Shown here: positions 20,921 through 31,587 of the stretch, piece after piece | Layout of the letters: every line of letters starts with the position of its first letter | Numbering within the stretch: the first letter of the stretch is position 1 | DNA from: Cladopsammia gracilis | Lineage: Eukaryota; Cnidaria; Anthozoa; Scleractinia; Dendrophylliidae | Assembly: GCA_022457155.1 (NCBI GenBank) | Contig: JAJGOT010000001.1 | Span: 4,530,001 to 4,594,000 of the forward strand | Length of the DNA stretch: 64,000 nt | Reading direction: 5' to 3' | Program-made: the position numbers and the translations under genes | The notes under the pieces: model-generated | Databases searched by the model: none | What the model saw: the letters and a program-made list of their open reading frames with translations, nothing else | Told to the model about the DNA's origin: nothing

Positions 20921-21084
20921 TTAAATCTCCGCTTCTTCAGTTTTGAAACCCGAAGTGACAAACATCTCCTCGCATTGCTCCCACATTGATGAAAACGTAT
21001 GAAGTTCCTCGAAGCAAGATTTTATCCCTGAAAGCTCTTCTTTTTCCACTATAGCAGCGTCTGAGTAACCGTTAATTAGTATCC
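20921..21084 (-). CDS. Terminal exon of an unknown gene (intact copy D)
   Basis: After acceptor CTCAAGACAG (boundary 21084) an open frame of 54 codons runs to TAA at 20923-20921. It reads ILINGYSDAAIVEKEELSG, then a Glu-rich amphipathic stretch with two Cys (SMWEQCEEMF), ending TEEAEI. A 200-bp 3' UTR follows with AATAAA at 20722-20717. The decayed duplicate is 15479-15619. Upstream exons should lie at higher coordinates but are not identified; the open frame continuing upstream to 21271 reads through the intron and is not trusted. Family not recognised. Confidence 0.5.
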
Positions 21085-22280
21085 CTGTCTTGAGTAGGAC
21101 AACGGACAGGACTGGCGCGACCGCGTAACATTCCGCTAGCCATGACCATGAAAAATAACGGGCATAGGTTCTATGAGTATGGGGCTCCGCAGCGGGCCTT
21201 CGGTCCGCGAGAGCTCCGCTATAAACGTAGTATTCTTCGCTAAAAGCTTTATAACTGATACATGTATGCAAATTTCAATTTCCAGTGAAATCTACAGCGA
21301 TATTGATTAACAACTTTAAAAAAACACAAACGCAGCGAATTTCATGTGACTGGGCGGTAGGTGGTGTACAGTGGGAGGAGTAGATCTGTTATAAAAATCA
21401 CGGTTTGCAGGCGTTCCCTCGACTCATGCTCTTTCGCGAGCCTATACCCCTCCGTCAGCACTTGCAATATTTTTCCTTCGCTTGCCGCCTCTCCTTTGCT
21501 CCCCGGTATCTGAACGCGTGGAACAAACCAAGAGCTTTTTGGCAGAGATCGAAGAAAATGCTCAACATATTTCGGTGAATCGATCGAGCCGCTCGAAGCA
21601 CAAATTTATTCATTGACATCCGCGCGTATCGTTTTCAGCCTTCTCTCTGTGGGTTCTGATTGCCTGCTGGTAACCACAGAAAGGTCCTTAGAAACATGCG
21701 AAATTATTAAAAACGTTTAGTTTTCACTTTTGCAGAAAAACTGACTCGCACCGTGAACTTCTTTTGTTATGTGCACCAACATGGCCGCCGTGGCCTTTGT
21801 CATTTGAGTCCCACAGGACTGAAGGTCACCTGAGTGAAAACCATCTATTGAGGGAAGTGATTCCTGTTCAGGGTTTTCTCCTTCGGTACTTGCAATTTTG
21901 TGTTTATCTATTTATCTACCTTACTTGTTTTAGTACTGTGAAACCATTTAAGTATATACTGCTCTTATAGCTTACGTAAACTATATTTTTTAGCTTTGCG
22001 AATATATGCGTATTTTCATTTTTTTTCTCTTCAGTTGTTATATTCAGTGTTTTTAGTTTCAGTTTTTTTTTTACATTATCCCTATTCATCCTGGGGGGGG
22101 GGGGGGGGGTGCTAACTCTCAACATTCATAACTTCTTTAAAATGTATTCAAACCCCATCAAACTTTGTGACTTCTCCTAAAATTTATCTGGCAATAATTT
22201 CATTTGACAATTTATTGATCGTGACTTGATGTTTCCATGGCAACAAGATTTTGACAGCCATATCTTTTTGAAATTTGCAT
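21085..22280. other. No gene supported; poly-G run
   Basis: Holds the TTCG hairpin module (about 21172-21225), T-rich stretches and a 17-G run at 22093-22109. Short frames (21764-21970 plus; 21916-22125 minus) have no supporting features. Confidence 0.5.
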
Positions 22281-22290
22281 ATTTGTACCC

Positions 22291-22395
22291 TAGTCTCCCA
22301 CGCAGCCGTTATTAGGGCTCGTCACGCAACGCTTCTCCCCTAGTGGGGGAGGAGCGTTGCGTGACGAGCTCTAATAACGGCTGCGTAGGAAACTA
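22291..22395. mobile_element. 105-bp Mutator-like foldback element, 10-bp target duplication
   Basis: Ends TAGTCTCCCACGCAGCCG and the inverse of TAGTTTCCTACGCAGCCG are flanked by perfect ATTTGTACCC repeats (22281-22290, 22396-22405). The whole element is one hairpin closed by CTCCCCTAGTGGGGGAG. A 9-11-bp duplication is typical of MULEs. Confidence 0.88.
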
Positions 22396-22405
22396 ATTTG
22401 TACCC

Positions 22406-23388
22406 TTGAATGAAGAAAAACATATTTTTTGGTATAACTTTCATATTTTTACTCATTTAGCGTTTATTTTTGGTTTTGATTAATTTTGAGTCAATTGGAC
22501 GGTGTTTAAGAGGTTTTAAAAAAATTTCAGGATTCCAAGATCAGGCGGATCCAAGATGGCGGCCGTATAACTAATTACCTAATAACTACGTCATACGACG
22601 TCATCGTTCCATTGTGCGGACCACAAAAGAGACAGTTTTGGACCTACTATATACCTTCTTGGTTTCATTGTCATAGCCTTAATGTTCTTGAAGTTACGAG
22701 GGGATTGTACCCACGCTCATTACCCATTGCTGTCGTCGCTGTAATTGTACGTGTTTTTATTTAGTTCACTTTTATCTCGTGAATACGCGAAACGTTGAAC
22801 GAGATATAGTATACGGGGCAAATATGCAACTTTTCACTCCCTCCTTCCATCGGCTGTTAACTTTTTTGTAATTCCCCACTGTATTACGTCATCCAGTTGT
22901 CTGGACAGTCTTGTTTCACACAATGCGCATTTATGTCACGCTAAGATGTTTTGCTCGTTTTAAATCTGTTTACACTTCAATTCAATTCTTTGACTTCAAA
23001 CTCAGTATGAAAAATTAAGACCGATCTGTGGACTTCTAATGTATTTTGTAGCATTTACGGGAAAATGTTGCTCGATCACTGTCATCGCTCGCTCACTCGG
23101 CTGTAAACATTTGTTTGTAAATCCCGTGTATTACCAGCAGTCATAATCGTCATCCTGTTGTCTCGTTTCACACAATGCGTATTTATGTCACGCTAAGATG
23201 TTTTTATCAAGACTGCTAGCAGTCTCTCCCTGGATAGTCAAGCGGGCGGGCGAAAGTAATGCGAGCCGAGGGGTGTCGGGGAAGAGGCGGGAATAGAAAG
23301 AGGGACTGAATTCTTTTCGGACGCGTTCAGATAACTCTGCCCACAAAGTGTGAGAATCCATTTAAAATACACTAATCTCATTGTCAAC
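22406..23388. other. No gene supported; short repeat fragments
   Basis: Contains a fragment of the 5940/7365 duplication (about 23005-23050), CTCCCTGGATAGTCAAGCG (relative of 19459) and a duplicated TTTATGTCACGCTAAGATG (22931, 23172). Confidence 0.5.
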
Positions 23389-23391
23389 TAA

Positions 23392-23996
23392 GGCCCTGCT
23401 TACATGGAAAAATAATGATGATCCTAGAAGGTTCATTTGGTTTACATGCAAAAATGCGGCTTCCAGGATCAACTTTTCATTTCGGGTTAACATGAAAAAT
23501 TCGGTAGGATGGCCCAAGTACTTTTGAGTTCGGTTGCAAAGCAAGATGGCGGAGTACTTTTGAGTTCGGCGCGGTTGCAAACCGCAAACCATAATAATTT
23601 TTATTCATTATTATTCGATTATCTCCAGTTGCCGGATGTTCTACTGGGTAATGTTTATTGTGTCTCAGCCACTCCCCGTAGCTTAGAGACACAACACTTT
23701 CCTCAGCAAGTGCGCAGTTCCGAGAATGGCCGGTACTTCTAACTTTCCAAACCAGGTCTTTGCACCTTTCGATATGCTTCCAAGAGCGCCAATAATGATG
23801 AAGCTTTAAGAACAAACTGGGCGGGTGGGCGCGAAGATACAAGGGCCCTGGGGCTGCCAAGGCCGTTTGCATGGAGGTAGGATTATCCTAGCGCTAGGGC
23901 CAAATGCATCCCTTCGTATGTACACTGAAAGCAGAGAACATATCGCGCTCGGATGACCCTAGTGCTAGTATTATCCTCTTTCCATGTAAATAGGCC
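23392..23996. mobile_element. PIF/Harbinger-like foldback element, TAA target duplication
   Basis: Ends GGCCCTGCTTACATGGAAA and the inverse of GGCCTATTTACATGGAAAG are flanked by TAA (23389-23391, 23997-23999). Subterminal words include GATCCTAG and CTAGCGCTAGG. The overlapping frames inside the 605-bp element are not supported as genes. Confidence 0.8.
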
Positions 23997-24399
23997 TAAG
24001 AATTGCGCCTCCTCCATTTGTCTCTCGATCTGGTTGTAAACACACGCGAAAGTGCTTGTAGAATTATACATTTATAAAGCGGACTTACAACTCCGCACGG
24101 CTTTTAACGGCTCAAGATTTTTTCTAGCTTTGTAAAAGGTGACAGAGAATAGGTAGGATCTGATTTTTGTCGTGTCTGCAAGATAAATTTTTCAAGAACA
24201 ACGGGACATTTCATCGGAAATATTTTGAGTAACTCGTAGGCTAGCGCTCACTATTAACGAGATCATGACTGGAAATCTCAAACTTTCAATTCGTTAAACA
24301 GTGCATCCAGTTTATCTTTGCTCGAACAGTTGTGTCACGATGTCACGGGAGAGGATTCTCCTAAATATAAATCTAGGGTTCACAATCGATCCCAGCCTT

Positions 24400-24715
24400 C
24401 TTAAGAATCAATATAAAAGTGATATTCATCCATCACAACCAAAGCAAATTGATTGAGCAAATCTGCCAATTCAGGCGAGAGAGCTCGTTTGGCAGAGGCG
24501 AAATTATAAAACGACCTGATAATTGTAGACACCAATGGCTCTTTCGTTCTGGAACGATATATTAAAACTAGGATGGATGCATTGCCGGAATTTTGGCGAG
24601 GACAAAGCTTTGAAAAATTATGGTTTTACCGGAGGCGGTCGGTAGCACAATCATGACATCTTTTAACGATAGTTGCGCTTCCACCGCTAACTTCTGTTCG
24701 ATCTTCTTTCAAAAT
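24400..24715 (-). pseudogene. RecQ-like helicase relic
   Basis: Read on the minus strand, one frame gives QLSLKDVMIVLPTASGKTII, a Walker A motif (about 24648-24624) in a RecQ-like context (FQSFVLAK follows), and then a stop at about 24569. After frame changes, LLNQFALVVMDEYHFYI (about 24455-24410) resembles motif II (DExH), here DEYH. Stops and frame shifts rule out a working protein. Confidence 0.6.
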
Positions 24716-26547
24716 TAAACTGCCGAGGCGAACAGACAAAATTGTCTAAAACATTTCCATTCTCGCTGCGAGTTCTCGTGGAAGCTTTCGTGTCAACGCT
24801 GATGTGAAACTGGGGATATCAATTCAATTTGATGTTTCAAGATAGTTAATACTCGTCAAACTTCCCTGACAGCTTCCTATTGTCTATGAACCAATCGGAG
24901 TTTTCCGTCCCTGGTACGGCGGAAAATTCGAACTCGTCCGTTACAGAAGAGAGTGTAGTCCCTTTTCCTCCCGCCTCTCCCCCAGTTTCCCCTCGGCTTC
25001 TTTCGCTCGCTCCAGTCTCGCCGAGCTTGGTTTCGTGATCAGCTCGCCCACTCGATTGACTGAGAAGGGGCAGCAAGCAGTCTAGTTTTTATCTTTTAAA
25101 GTTATTTACCGCAGTGGCACCGCTAAAAGTCAAGTTAAGGATTATCGAAAGCTTGAAACTTAATTACAAAACATCAAGAACTACTAAAATTAACCTTGCG
25201 TTGTTTCATATTCACGAGATGGCTGTAAGAGCCCTTTGATTTGTCTCTCTTCGTTTCTACTATTTGTGTTGTAAAATATTCATATGTATATGCAAATAAA
25301 ATACAAAAAGAACACAGAGAATGTTTTATTCTGATAATAATGCGGACCATTCGTGATTCCTGGGAACCAGTGGTGTTTCATCGAGAGACGGGAAGAAGAT
25401 AGATCAAGAAATCTAAAATGATTTTAAAAAAGTCTTAATTGTTGCGGTATAGAGTCAAGGACGATTAATATTTTGACAGCGTTTAAATTGATTCTACTGA
25501 AATTCTGGCTTGATTAAATAGGCCATTTGGTATAACGACTCGTACATCAATACAAGAAAGCGACATGGCAAAGAACTTCTCCATCCAAAAGAAATGCTAA
25601 AGCCGGAAAGCTGGACTGTCTTTAATTATCTAAAAAATGCTAGTGGAACCGAAAAAAGAAACCGAAATTCAATATGCAATACACCATCAGTCTCCATCCG
25701 TCCTTAAGTGTTTGTTTAATAAGAGCATGTTGAAAACAAACCTTGTCAAACGATAATTAACTGAATATATTTAAAATATCACCACATAGCTACACTCTTA
25801 CTCCTTTTAACATTATAACATGCAGACAACATATTTACATTTGCTATCTTTTTTGAATAATTAATGAGGTCTATGATTAACCCTTTTTTAAGACTTTTAA
25901 CTTGAAAATTGTGTCATGATGACAACGAAACGTCGTTGTTCAATTCTTTCTTTATTGTTTATTCTAAAAAGCGTAGTACTCATGCCTTTTTTATTATCAC
26001 TATAAAGCAATTCGCAATTCATGTCATCAAATTTATCATTTGAAATGCAGATGACTTGTTTCTTGCAAAGTACACACATACGCAAACATAAATTCTAATT
26101 ATCTTTTTCGCTTCCTGAGAGCTAATTAAAAATAATAGTCTTTTGGATACAATCTGCGCGATAACAATCACATCGTAATTAAATTCAACTGAGTGTTTTT
26201 GTGGCATCTTTTTAGGCGCAGAGGCGAGGCGTGAAAATTGGCCGAAAGCTGAAAGGAACCACTTTGTGTTTTAGCGACACTTGCGTTAGATTCACTGTAG
26301 ATTCAGTACCGCAATTTTAAAACTAACGAAGATAAATGGAAATGGCAGAGAGCAGCAGGGATCACGGATGAAGCTTGTCAGACGAATATCGTGGTTATCA
26401 AGTAGCATCTGGACTTTCCGTTCGATTGTAAAAAGAAGATAACAAGGAATTATATTGTCAAGCCCGATACAGCTTCGAGAGAAAATTATCTGAAAATTAT
26501 CCCCTGAGAAAAATCTTTACATTTAGTGGTTTTTCGAGTTCTACACA
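24716..26547. other. No gene supported; GPCR 2 upstream flank
   Basis: Short frames (24846-25076 minus, Glu/Gly-rich; 25897-26207 minus) carry no domain. The last few hundred bases before 26548 probably include the GPCR 2 promoter and 5' UTR; no TATA box stands out. Confidence 0.45.
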
Positions 26548-27405
26548 ATGGCAGAAGTTGAAGATTCGTTGTATATCGCTTACTGCGTCTTCAACGCTTT
26601 CTTGTCATATACTGCTATCGTGTTTAACATTGTAGCAATCTACGCTATGACAAAAACGTCGTCGTTGCCAAAGCCTTTAAGAACCTTGCTCCTGAGTCTC
26701 GCAGTTTCTGATCTTGGCGTTGGTTTACTGGTCCAACCTTTGAACATTGCACTTAAAATCATGACTTTAAAAGGGAACAATGGAAAGAATCCAGCTTATA
26801 TTACCGTATTTGGCATAACGGCGGATTTACTTTGTTTTGCTTCGTTCCTTGGTATTGTGGCTATTAGTGCGGACAGATTCTTGGCTATTCATCTTCATCT
26901 TAGATATCGGGAACTCGTCACTCACAAACGTGTCGTTGCTCTTGTGGTCTCAATCTGGGTGTTCAGTGCATTTCTCTCACTTCTTTATTTCTGGATTCCC
27001 AAAACCCATCCCCTTCGCTTTGGTATTATTTCGACTGTTTGTCTTTTGTCTACAGCAATGTTTTACTACAAAATATATTTCGCCGTACGACACCACGCAA
27101 ACCAAATTCAAGCTCTGCAACTACAAGTACAGAATGGTGAAATGGTAAATGCTGCGAGGCTGAGAAAATCAGCAGTTGGTACATTTTACGTGTATCTCGT
27201 GTTTTTGGTTTGCTATTTGCCAAACACATGTATTTTCTTCATAATGTCACGAGGAGGGTATATTCCAATGATTTTTGGAATTTTCGCGGACACGCTGGTG
27301 TTTCTCAATTCATCTCTCAATCCTCTGATCTACTGCTGGAAGATGAAAAACATTCGACACACCATCATGGACATGCTTCGAAAAATATATCCACATCACA
27401 ATTGA
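26548..27405 (+). CDS. Rhodopsin-class G-protein-coupled receptor, MECA-like (GPCR 2)
   Basis: A single-exon receptor of 285 residues, clearly paralogous to GPCR 1 over its full length and in the same orientation 17.4 kb away. Motifs: N27 in TM1 (FNIVAIYAM), LAVSD in TM2, ADRFLAIH at the end of TM3, CYLPN in TM6, NPLIYCWKM at the end of TM7, and a short tail ending YPHHN. As in GPCR 1, the 3.25 Cys is missing (Ile), the second extracellular loop is short and Cys-free, and CWxP is CYLP. The start is the first ATG of the frame and aligns with GPCR 1. An adenosine or melanocortin receptor-like label would be a family resemblance, not evidence of ligand. Confidence 0.94.
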   Translation: MAEVEDSLYIAYCVFNAFLSYTAIVFNIVAIYAMTKTSSLPKPLRTLLLSLAVSDLGVGLLVQPLNIALKIMTLKGNNGKNPAYITVFGITADLLCFASFLGIVAISADRFLAIHLHLRYRELVTHKRVVALVVSIWVFSAFLSLLYFWIPKTHPLRFGIISTVCLLSTAMFYYKIYFAVRHHANQIQALQLQVQNGEMVNAARLRKSAVGTFYVYLVFLVCYLPNTCIFFIMSRGGYIPMIFGIFADTLVFLNSSLNPLIYCWKMKNIRHTIMDMLRKIYPHHN

Positions 27406-27899
27406 AGAAATCTTTGGTTAATTAAAGTGGAACAGCTATCTATCTTAAAAAGTCGCGAAACTAGTTTTAGCTGAACGTCCGAATGGAATAAAGCTTACTA
27501 TTTATTTTCTCATTGATTCAGCCGTCGAGAAACTAAATATTATTCTCAAAAACAGTGCCTCATCCCCACGGCCTTCTGCATGTCAAAATGGTGAGAGAAG
27601 AAACCCATAAAGAAGGCTGCAAAAGACTCCAAGAATATTTTATTATTTTGTCACGTGAAAAAATGACGAAATGCCCCTGTTCTCTCTTTGGGCGTGTCAA
27701 TTGGAGACCTAACATTTGCTTTATCCGTGTATCTATAGCATATTTCTTTGCAGACGGGAGTTGTTAATAAGGACTTTAAGGAACAAGCAACGTCAAGGAG
27801 GATCAAAAATTGTGAATTCAGGTTCTTTGAAGCTACTTCGCGATTATTCCATTTTAGTCGTTCACCTTGTAAAAAGAAGCCAACTACATAGCGTAAATT
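27406..27899. other. GPCR 2 downstream flank; no gene supported
   Basis: Two short plus frames (27555-27767, 27716-28048) have no domains; the second runs into the LINE and foldback element. Confidence 0.45.
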
Positions 27900-28790
27900 C
27901 TAAAGGGCGGCGTTCATTTCGCGTTGTATTTCGCGTTCAATATAATCATATAAAGCCTGTTTTAATGGACCCGCACTGGCTGCCTAAAGCCCGGTTTCCA
28001 TATGATCGCTACGATCGCTACGATCGTTGCGATCGCTGCGATCGCTGAAAAAAATAGTTCAGCGATCGCAGCGATTGATGGTTTCCATATGATCGCTGCG
28101 ATCGCTACGATCGCTGAGAAAGTGAATGAAGATCGAGGGGACCTGGGTCTGACAATATCGTTTCGCCTCATTCTTGAAATTCAACATGGCGGCTGTGAAT
28201 TGCTTTTAAAATTTGTTGTAAAGACAGTCGTATCTTTGCACTTCTTCCATAAAAAGGGCCAAATTGCACCCTTTGAGTGAGCTTACGCAGTGCATCATGG
28301 TATTTTTGCCGTCGCTGCGATCGCTGCGATCGCTGCGATCGCTGGAGAGTGGTTTCCATATGATCGCTACGATCGCTACGATCGCTGAGATAGAATCACA
28401 GCGATCGCAGCGATCGTTGTCGCTGCGATCGCTGTGATCGCTACGATCGCTGGAGAGTGGTTTCCATATGATCGCTACGATCGCTGAACTTTTTTTCCAG
28501 CGATCGCAGCGATCGTAGCGATCGTAGCGATCATATGGAAACCGGGCTTAAAGAACAACGTGTCATTTTTAAGATATTGTTGATCACTTTTAAAATTTTA
28601 AATGGCCAAGCTCTTCCATATTTACGAGAAATGTCGACCCACTTCAGACCTACAAGAAATCTTCGCTCTTCTTCAACGTACAAAGTATAATCTAAAGACT
28701 TACGGGTATCGCTGTTTTTCTGTTGCAGTTCACCTAGAACTATGGACCTTATTGTCGATACACATCCAAGCTAGTGAGAGCCTAGACATT
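27900..28790 (+). mobile_element. LINE relic interrupted by a foldback element
   Basis: Before the foldback, the frame reads ...PVLMDPHWLPK; after it, EQRVIFKILLITFKILNG and LREMSTHFRP...LRSSS. This is the usual C-terminal LINE block (LHWLP...R..FK.LLLTFK.LNG.AP.Y). The two halves belong to one ORF split at 27985-28551. Later frame changes show it is dead. Confidence 0.8.
27988..28548. mobile_element. PIF/Harbinger-like foldback element built of GATCGC words, TAA target duplication
   Basis: Ends AGCCCGGTTTCCATATGATC in inverted orientation are flanked by TAA (27985-27987, 28549-28551). Internal stretches are arrays of GATCGCTAC/GATCGCTGC, with further internal copies of the end word GGTTTCCATATGATC (28079, 28351, 28459). 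Removing the element and one TAA restores the surrounding LINE reading frame. Confidence 0.92.
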
Positions 28791-28854
28791 TTTAATCCTT
28801 TCATCCCCAAAGTCAATTATACAGACATTTATGTTGTTCTAACTCTTTGTTTGA

Positions 28855-29030
28855 GAGCTGGTTCCTACTTTTTATAGCGACGTAATCGGAAGCGAAGTCG
28901 ATCGGAGGCGGAGGCGGAATCGTAAGGGCTGGTTCCTACCAGCGACGGAAGCGACGGAAGCAGAAGCGTAATCGAAAGATACCTTCTGATCCTTCCGATT
29001 GCGATTGCGATTCCGATTCCGTTTTTTATT
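28855..29030 (+). mobile_element. Partial foldback element ends (GCTGGTTCCTAC family)
   Basis: Two left-end-like sequences, GAGCTGGTTCCTAC (28855) and TAAGGGCTGGTTCCTACC (28926), each followed by GCGACGGAAGCG-type words and then CCGATTGCGATTGCGATTCC. They are relatives of the element at 5029. A matching right end is not clear. Confidence 0.55.
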
Positions 29031-29689
29031 TGCACCAGAACGTAAGTTAGTAATATAGTAAATCATAGTTCTGAGTAAGAAGAAAGAAATTCAAGTTCTA
29101 GACAAATTTGCCACTAATTATTAGCCAATTAAGTTGGCTATTATAAAATGGACAAAGACTTGTATGATTTTTAGCTCATTGTAAACATGGTAAATAGAGG
29201 CGTTGTTGACTTTTCAAAAAAGAAGAGTGTTATTCTAACCCCTGTCCATACATATATATCCTTGCTTCGAATATTACCAAATGTATGGGCAGGGACGACA
29301 GGAAAAAGATTTGTCAATCCAGTTCGCCACCATAATCACCAAGATTAGTCAAGGACACACTTGCCGGCGGTGTTTTACAACAAATTTTTTGTAAGCATCA
29401 TGACATATCTTTGAGATATTATAAGCACTGGAAACGCATAGAACCACTCGCAGCACTGAATATAAATCGCGCTAACTTTCTTCCGGATCTCCTTTAGTAA
29501 GGGTACGAGTGCGAGACGCCAGTGCTCCAGTTGAAGATGAACAACTCAAAATGCAAGGCTAATAATTCTAAAATAAATATACAGGGCAGATTTAATGGCC
29601 AATATTTTGACTAGTCGTACAAGGCCGTTAAGAATTTTTCACGCTGTCAACCCCTATACCCCGACACTCGGTGTACATCAAGATATGTC
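29031..29689. other. No gene seen
   Basis: AT-rich sequence. A CCCTGTCCATACATATATAT / ATGTATGGGCAGGG pairing near 29241-29295 is a weak foldback. Confidence 0.45.
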
Positions 29690-30045
29690 CGTATAAAGCT
29701 GTATAGTAAAGTTGACCAATTACATGTATACTATTTTTAGTCACGGCAATCAATCCATTATTATCAGCCGATCGGACGAAAAAAATGGTTTTGGAAACAA
29801 AGACACCCATTAATCCCCTCAAGGTAAAGATCTTATTTCAGTAATTATTTCGGCATGAAGCAAATACAGATGTATTTCTTTTATACCTACATAACTTTAA
29901 AAAGCTTTTGAGAAGCTTTAGTAACTAGCTAATTGTCGGCGCCTTCTTCGTAGTACTTAGTCCCTTCGTAGTTCAGCTGGCTGGAATTAAATGTTGTCGC
30001 CAGGTGGTCTTTAGTAGCTGTCGCCGATGCAAATTTCCCTCTCGT
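29690..30045 (-). pseudogene. Truncated copy of the secreted peptide gene (family member 2)
   Basis: About 29929-30045 matches the 3' half of the peptide gene at 44241-44519: GGCGACAGCTA, TGGC-ACAACAT, AATTCCA and GACTACGAAGGCGCCGAC-type words occur in the same order. The tail here reads NYEGTKYYEEGADN before the stop at 29931-29929. The 3' flank (29750-29900) also matches 43945-44100. The signal-peptide half is missing and unrelated sequence begins at about 30045, so the copy is broken. Confidence 0.65.
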
Positions 30046-30184
30046 AGCCTGCGTAGCACGTACCGGTATATTTATAGGCCGAAATTTCGTGGACGCGGGC
30101 GAGAGGGGATCTAAAAATGCCATTTTAGCGACACTTAAACACCAGTCATAAAAAACGTTCAGTTGTATCAGAACAGGAAAAATG

Positions 30185-30265
30185 CAAAAAAAAATACCTG
30201 GAATCGAACCCCGGGACCTCTTATATGCTGATATCACTCCTTCACACTACACCACTTAACGCTGT
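30185..30265 (-). mobile_element. tRNA-derived SINE head
   Basis: On the minus strand an A-box-like TGGTGTAGTGTGAAGG is followed about 35 bp later by a B box GGGGTTCGATTCC. The cloverleaf is not complete enough for a tRNA gene. Confidence 0.55.
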
Positions 30266-31025
30266 GTTTATCCAGGAAACTCACGAAAATTTTTATTTAT
30301 AAAAGGTGCTTTTCTTAAAGAATATCGGGCATGAACAGACGCGACAAAATTTAATCTTCCACATAAACAGAATTATTAATTTTTTTCTGGGCGTCATATA
30401 TGGTGCTGGTAGTTGGTAGGATTTCTGCAGTGACGTCACTTTGCTACAAGCAAAATGGCATGGCGAATGTGATATATTTGAGCAAATCACCAAAAAATTA
30501 GTCCCACGGTTAAGGGTTGCCAGCCTGAGTCACGCTACCCACCCTCCCACGTGCACTCTTGGGTCACACACTCCCTTTCCCAGCTACCTGGGGCACTTAA
30601 GCTTCCCCCTTGGTCAGGACACTAACACAGCTTTGCAGTATCCCCACCGGGTGGTCAAATTTAATCCCTCCCGAGCCTACTTTTTTACGTAGTCAGATCA
30701 GCCTTGCAGTTTATTGTATGTTTATTAATTTTTTTTGGCTGATTAGGTCTTGCAGATCCTACGTATTCCGTTTAATAGCAGCATTATCGTTTGCGATCCT
30801 TTGCAGATTTTACTTTTCTTTCTACATATTTTGGGACCGTAGGTCTTTACAGATGCGACATGTTGTGTTTTCTTTAAGCATGGTTTTGTTTATACGTTTA
30901 AATGTTTAGATTGGCTTTGTCCATCTACACTTTTCTTTGCGAGACACCTTTGTGTGGAACACATGATGTGGTACGCGTGATTCGGGTGGACAAGTGAGTT
31001 CCATAGTACGAATCTGATACAGTGA
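30266..31025. other. No gene; dispersed repeat at about 30683-30830
   Basis: TTTTTTACGTAGTCAGATCA...GCAGTTTATTGTATGTTT and GCAGATCCTACGTAT recur at 52926-53060 in the same orientation. Other frames are shadows or chance. Confidence 0.6.
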
Positions 31026-31182
31026 CAGGGGCGTAGCCAGGAATTTTTCAGAGGTACGTACGATCACTGTTTTCAAACACTCCTCCTACCTCCTCCCCCT
31101 ACCCTCAAGTCTCAAATCTTTCTTTTTTTCCACTTTTTCAGGTACGCACGTGCGTACGTGCGTGCAGGTAGCTACGCCCCTG
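31026..31182. mobile_element. hAT-like short foldback element (CAGGGGCGTAGC ends)
   Basis: Ends CAGGGGCGTAGCCAGG and GTAGCTACGCCCCTG are inverted and of a type common in hAT non-autonomous elements. An 8-bp target duplication is not evident. The right arm holds alternating ACGTGCGTACGTGCGTG. Confidence 0.65.
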
Positions 31183-31587
31183 GGTGAATGGGTCATGTAC
31201 TGACGTAGTCCTGATTAGGATACACAAACTGATTAATAGTTAATTATATTAAGGACCACACCCATGCTTCCTTGATGTTCTGGTCATATAACAATTTTAA
31301 GAACCTATTAAAAACCTATTTTGCCTAAATTGTTAGTAACTACCCCCAAAAAATAAGAACCTATTTTGCCAGACTTAAAAAAATCTAGGTTCTTATAGAG
31401 TGCTTTCACTGACGTCATATAAAAATTCAGAAGCAGTTTTCGATTCTAAAATGTTTATGGAATTGTAAAGAGTTTAAAACTGCACATCTGGGCCAAATTG
31501 TGAGAGCATTTCATTCAAGAGTTATAGGCGAATGAGTATAGACATTTTTAGTAAGAAATGTATGGAGCGGCCATTTTGGTGTCCCAC
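31183..31587. other. No gene; AAGAACCTA repeats
   Basis: AAGAACCTATT occurs at about 31299 and 31354, and its inverse TAGGTTCTTATA at about 31386: a small degraded repeat. Confidence 0.5.

Noticed and set aside
20921..21271. A 116-residue single ORF
   Set aside because: The part upstream of 21084 crosses a good splice acceptor and a hairpin repeat; only the terminal exon is supported by the duplicate.
23477..23872. 131-codon minus frame
   Set aside because: Lies wholly inside a non-autonomous foldback element and spans its internal word repeats.
27988..28548. Dense GCGATCGC octamers, reminiscent of the cyanobacterial HIP1 sequence
   Set aside because: They are confined to one foldback element with TAA duplication inserted in a LINE; the host DNA is plainly eukaryotic.
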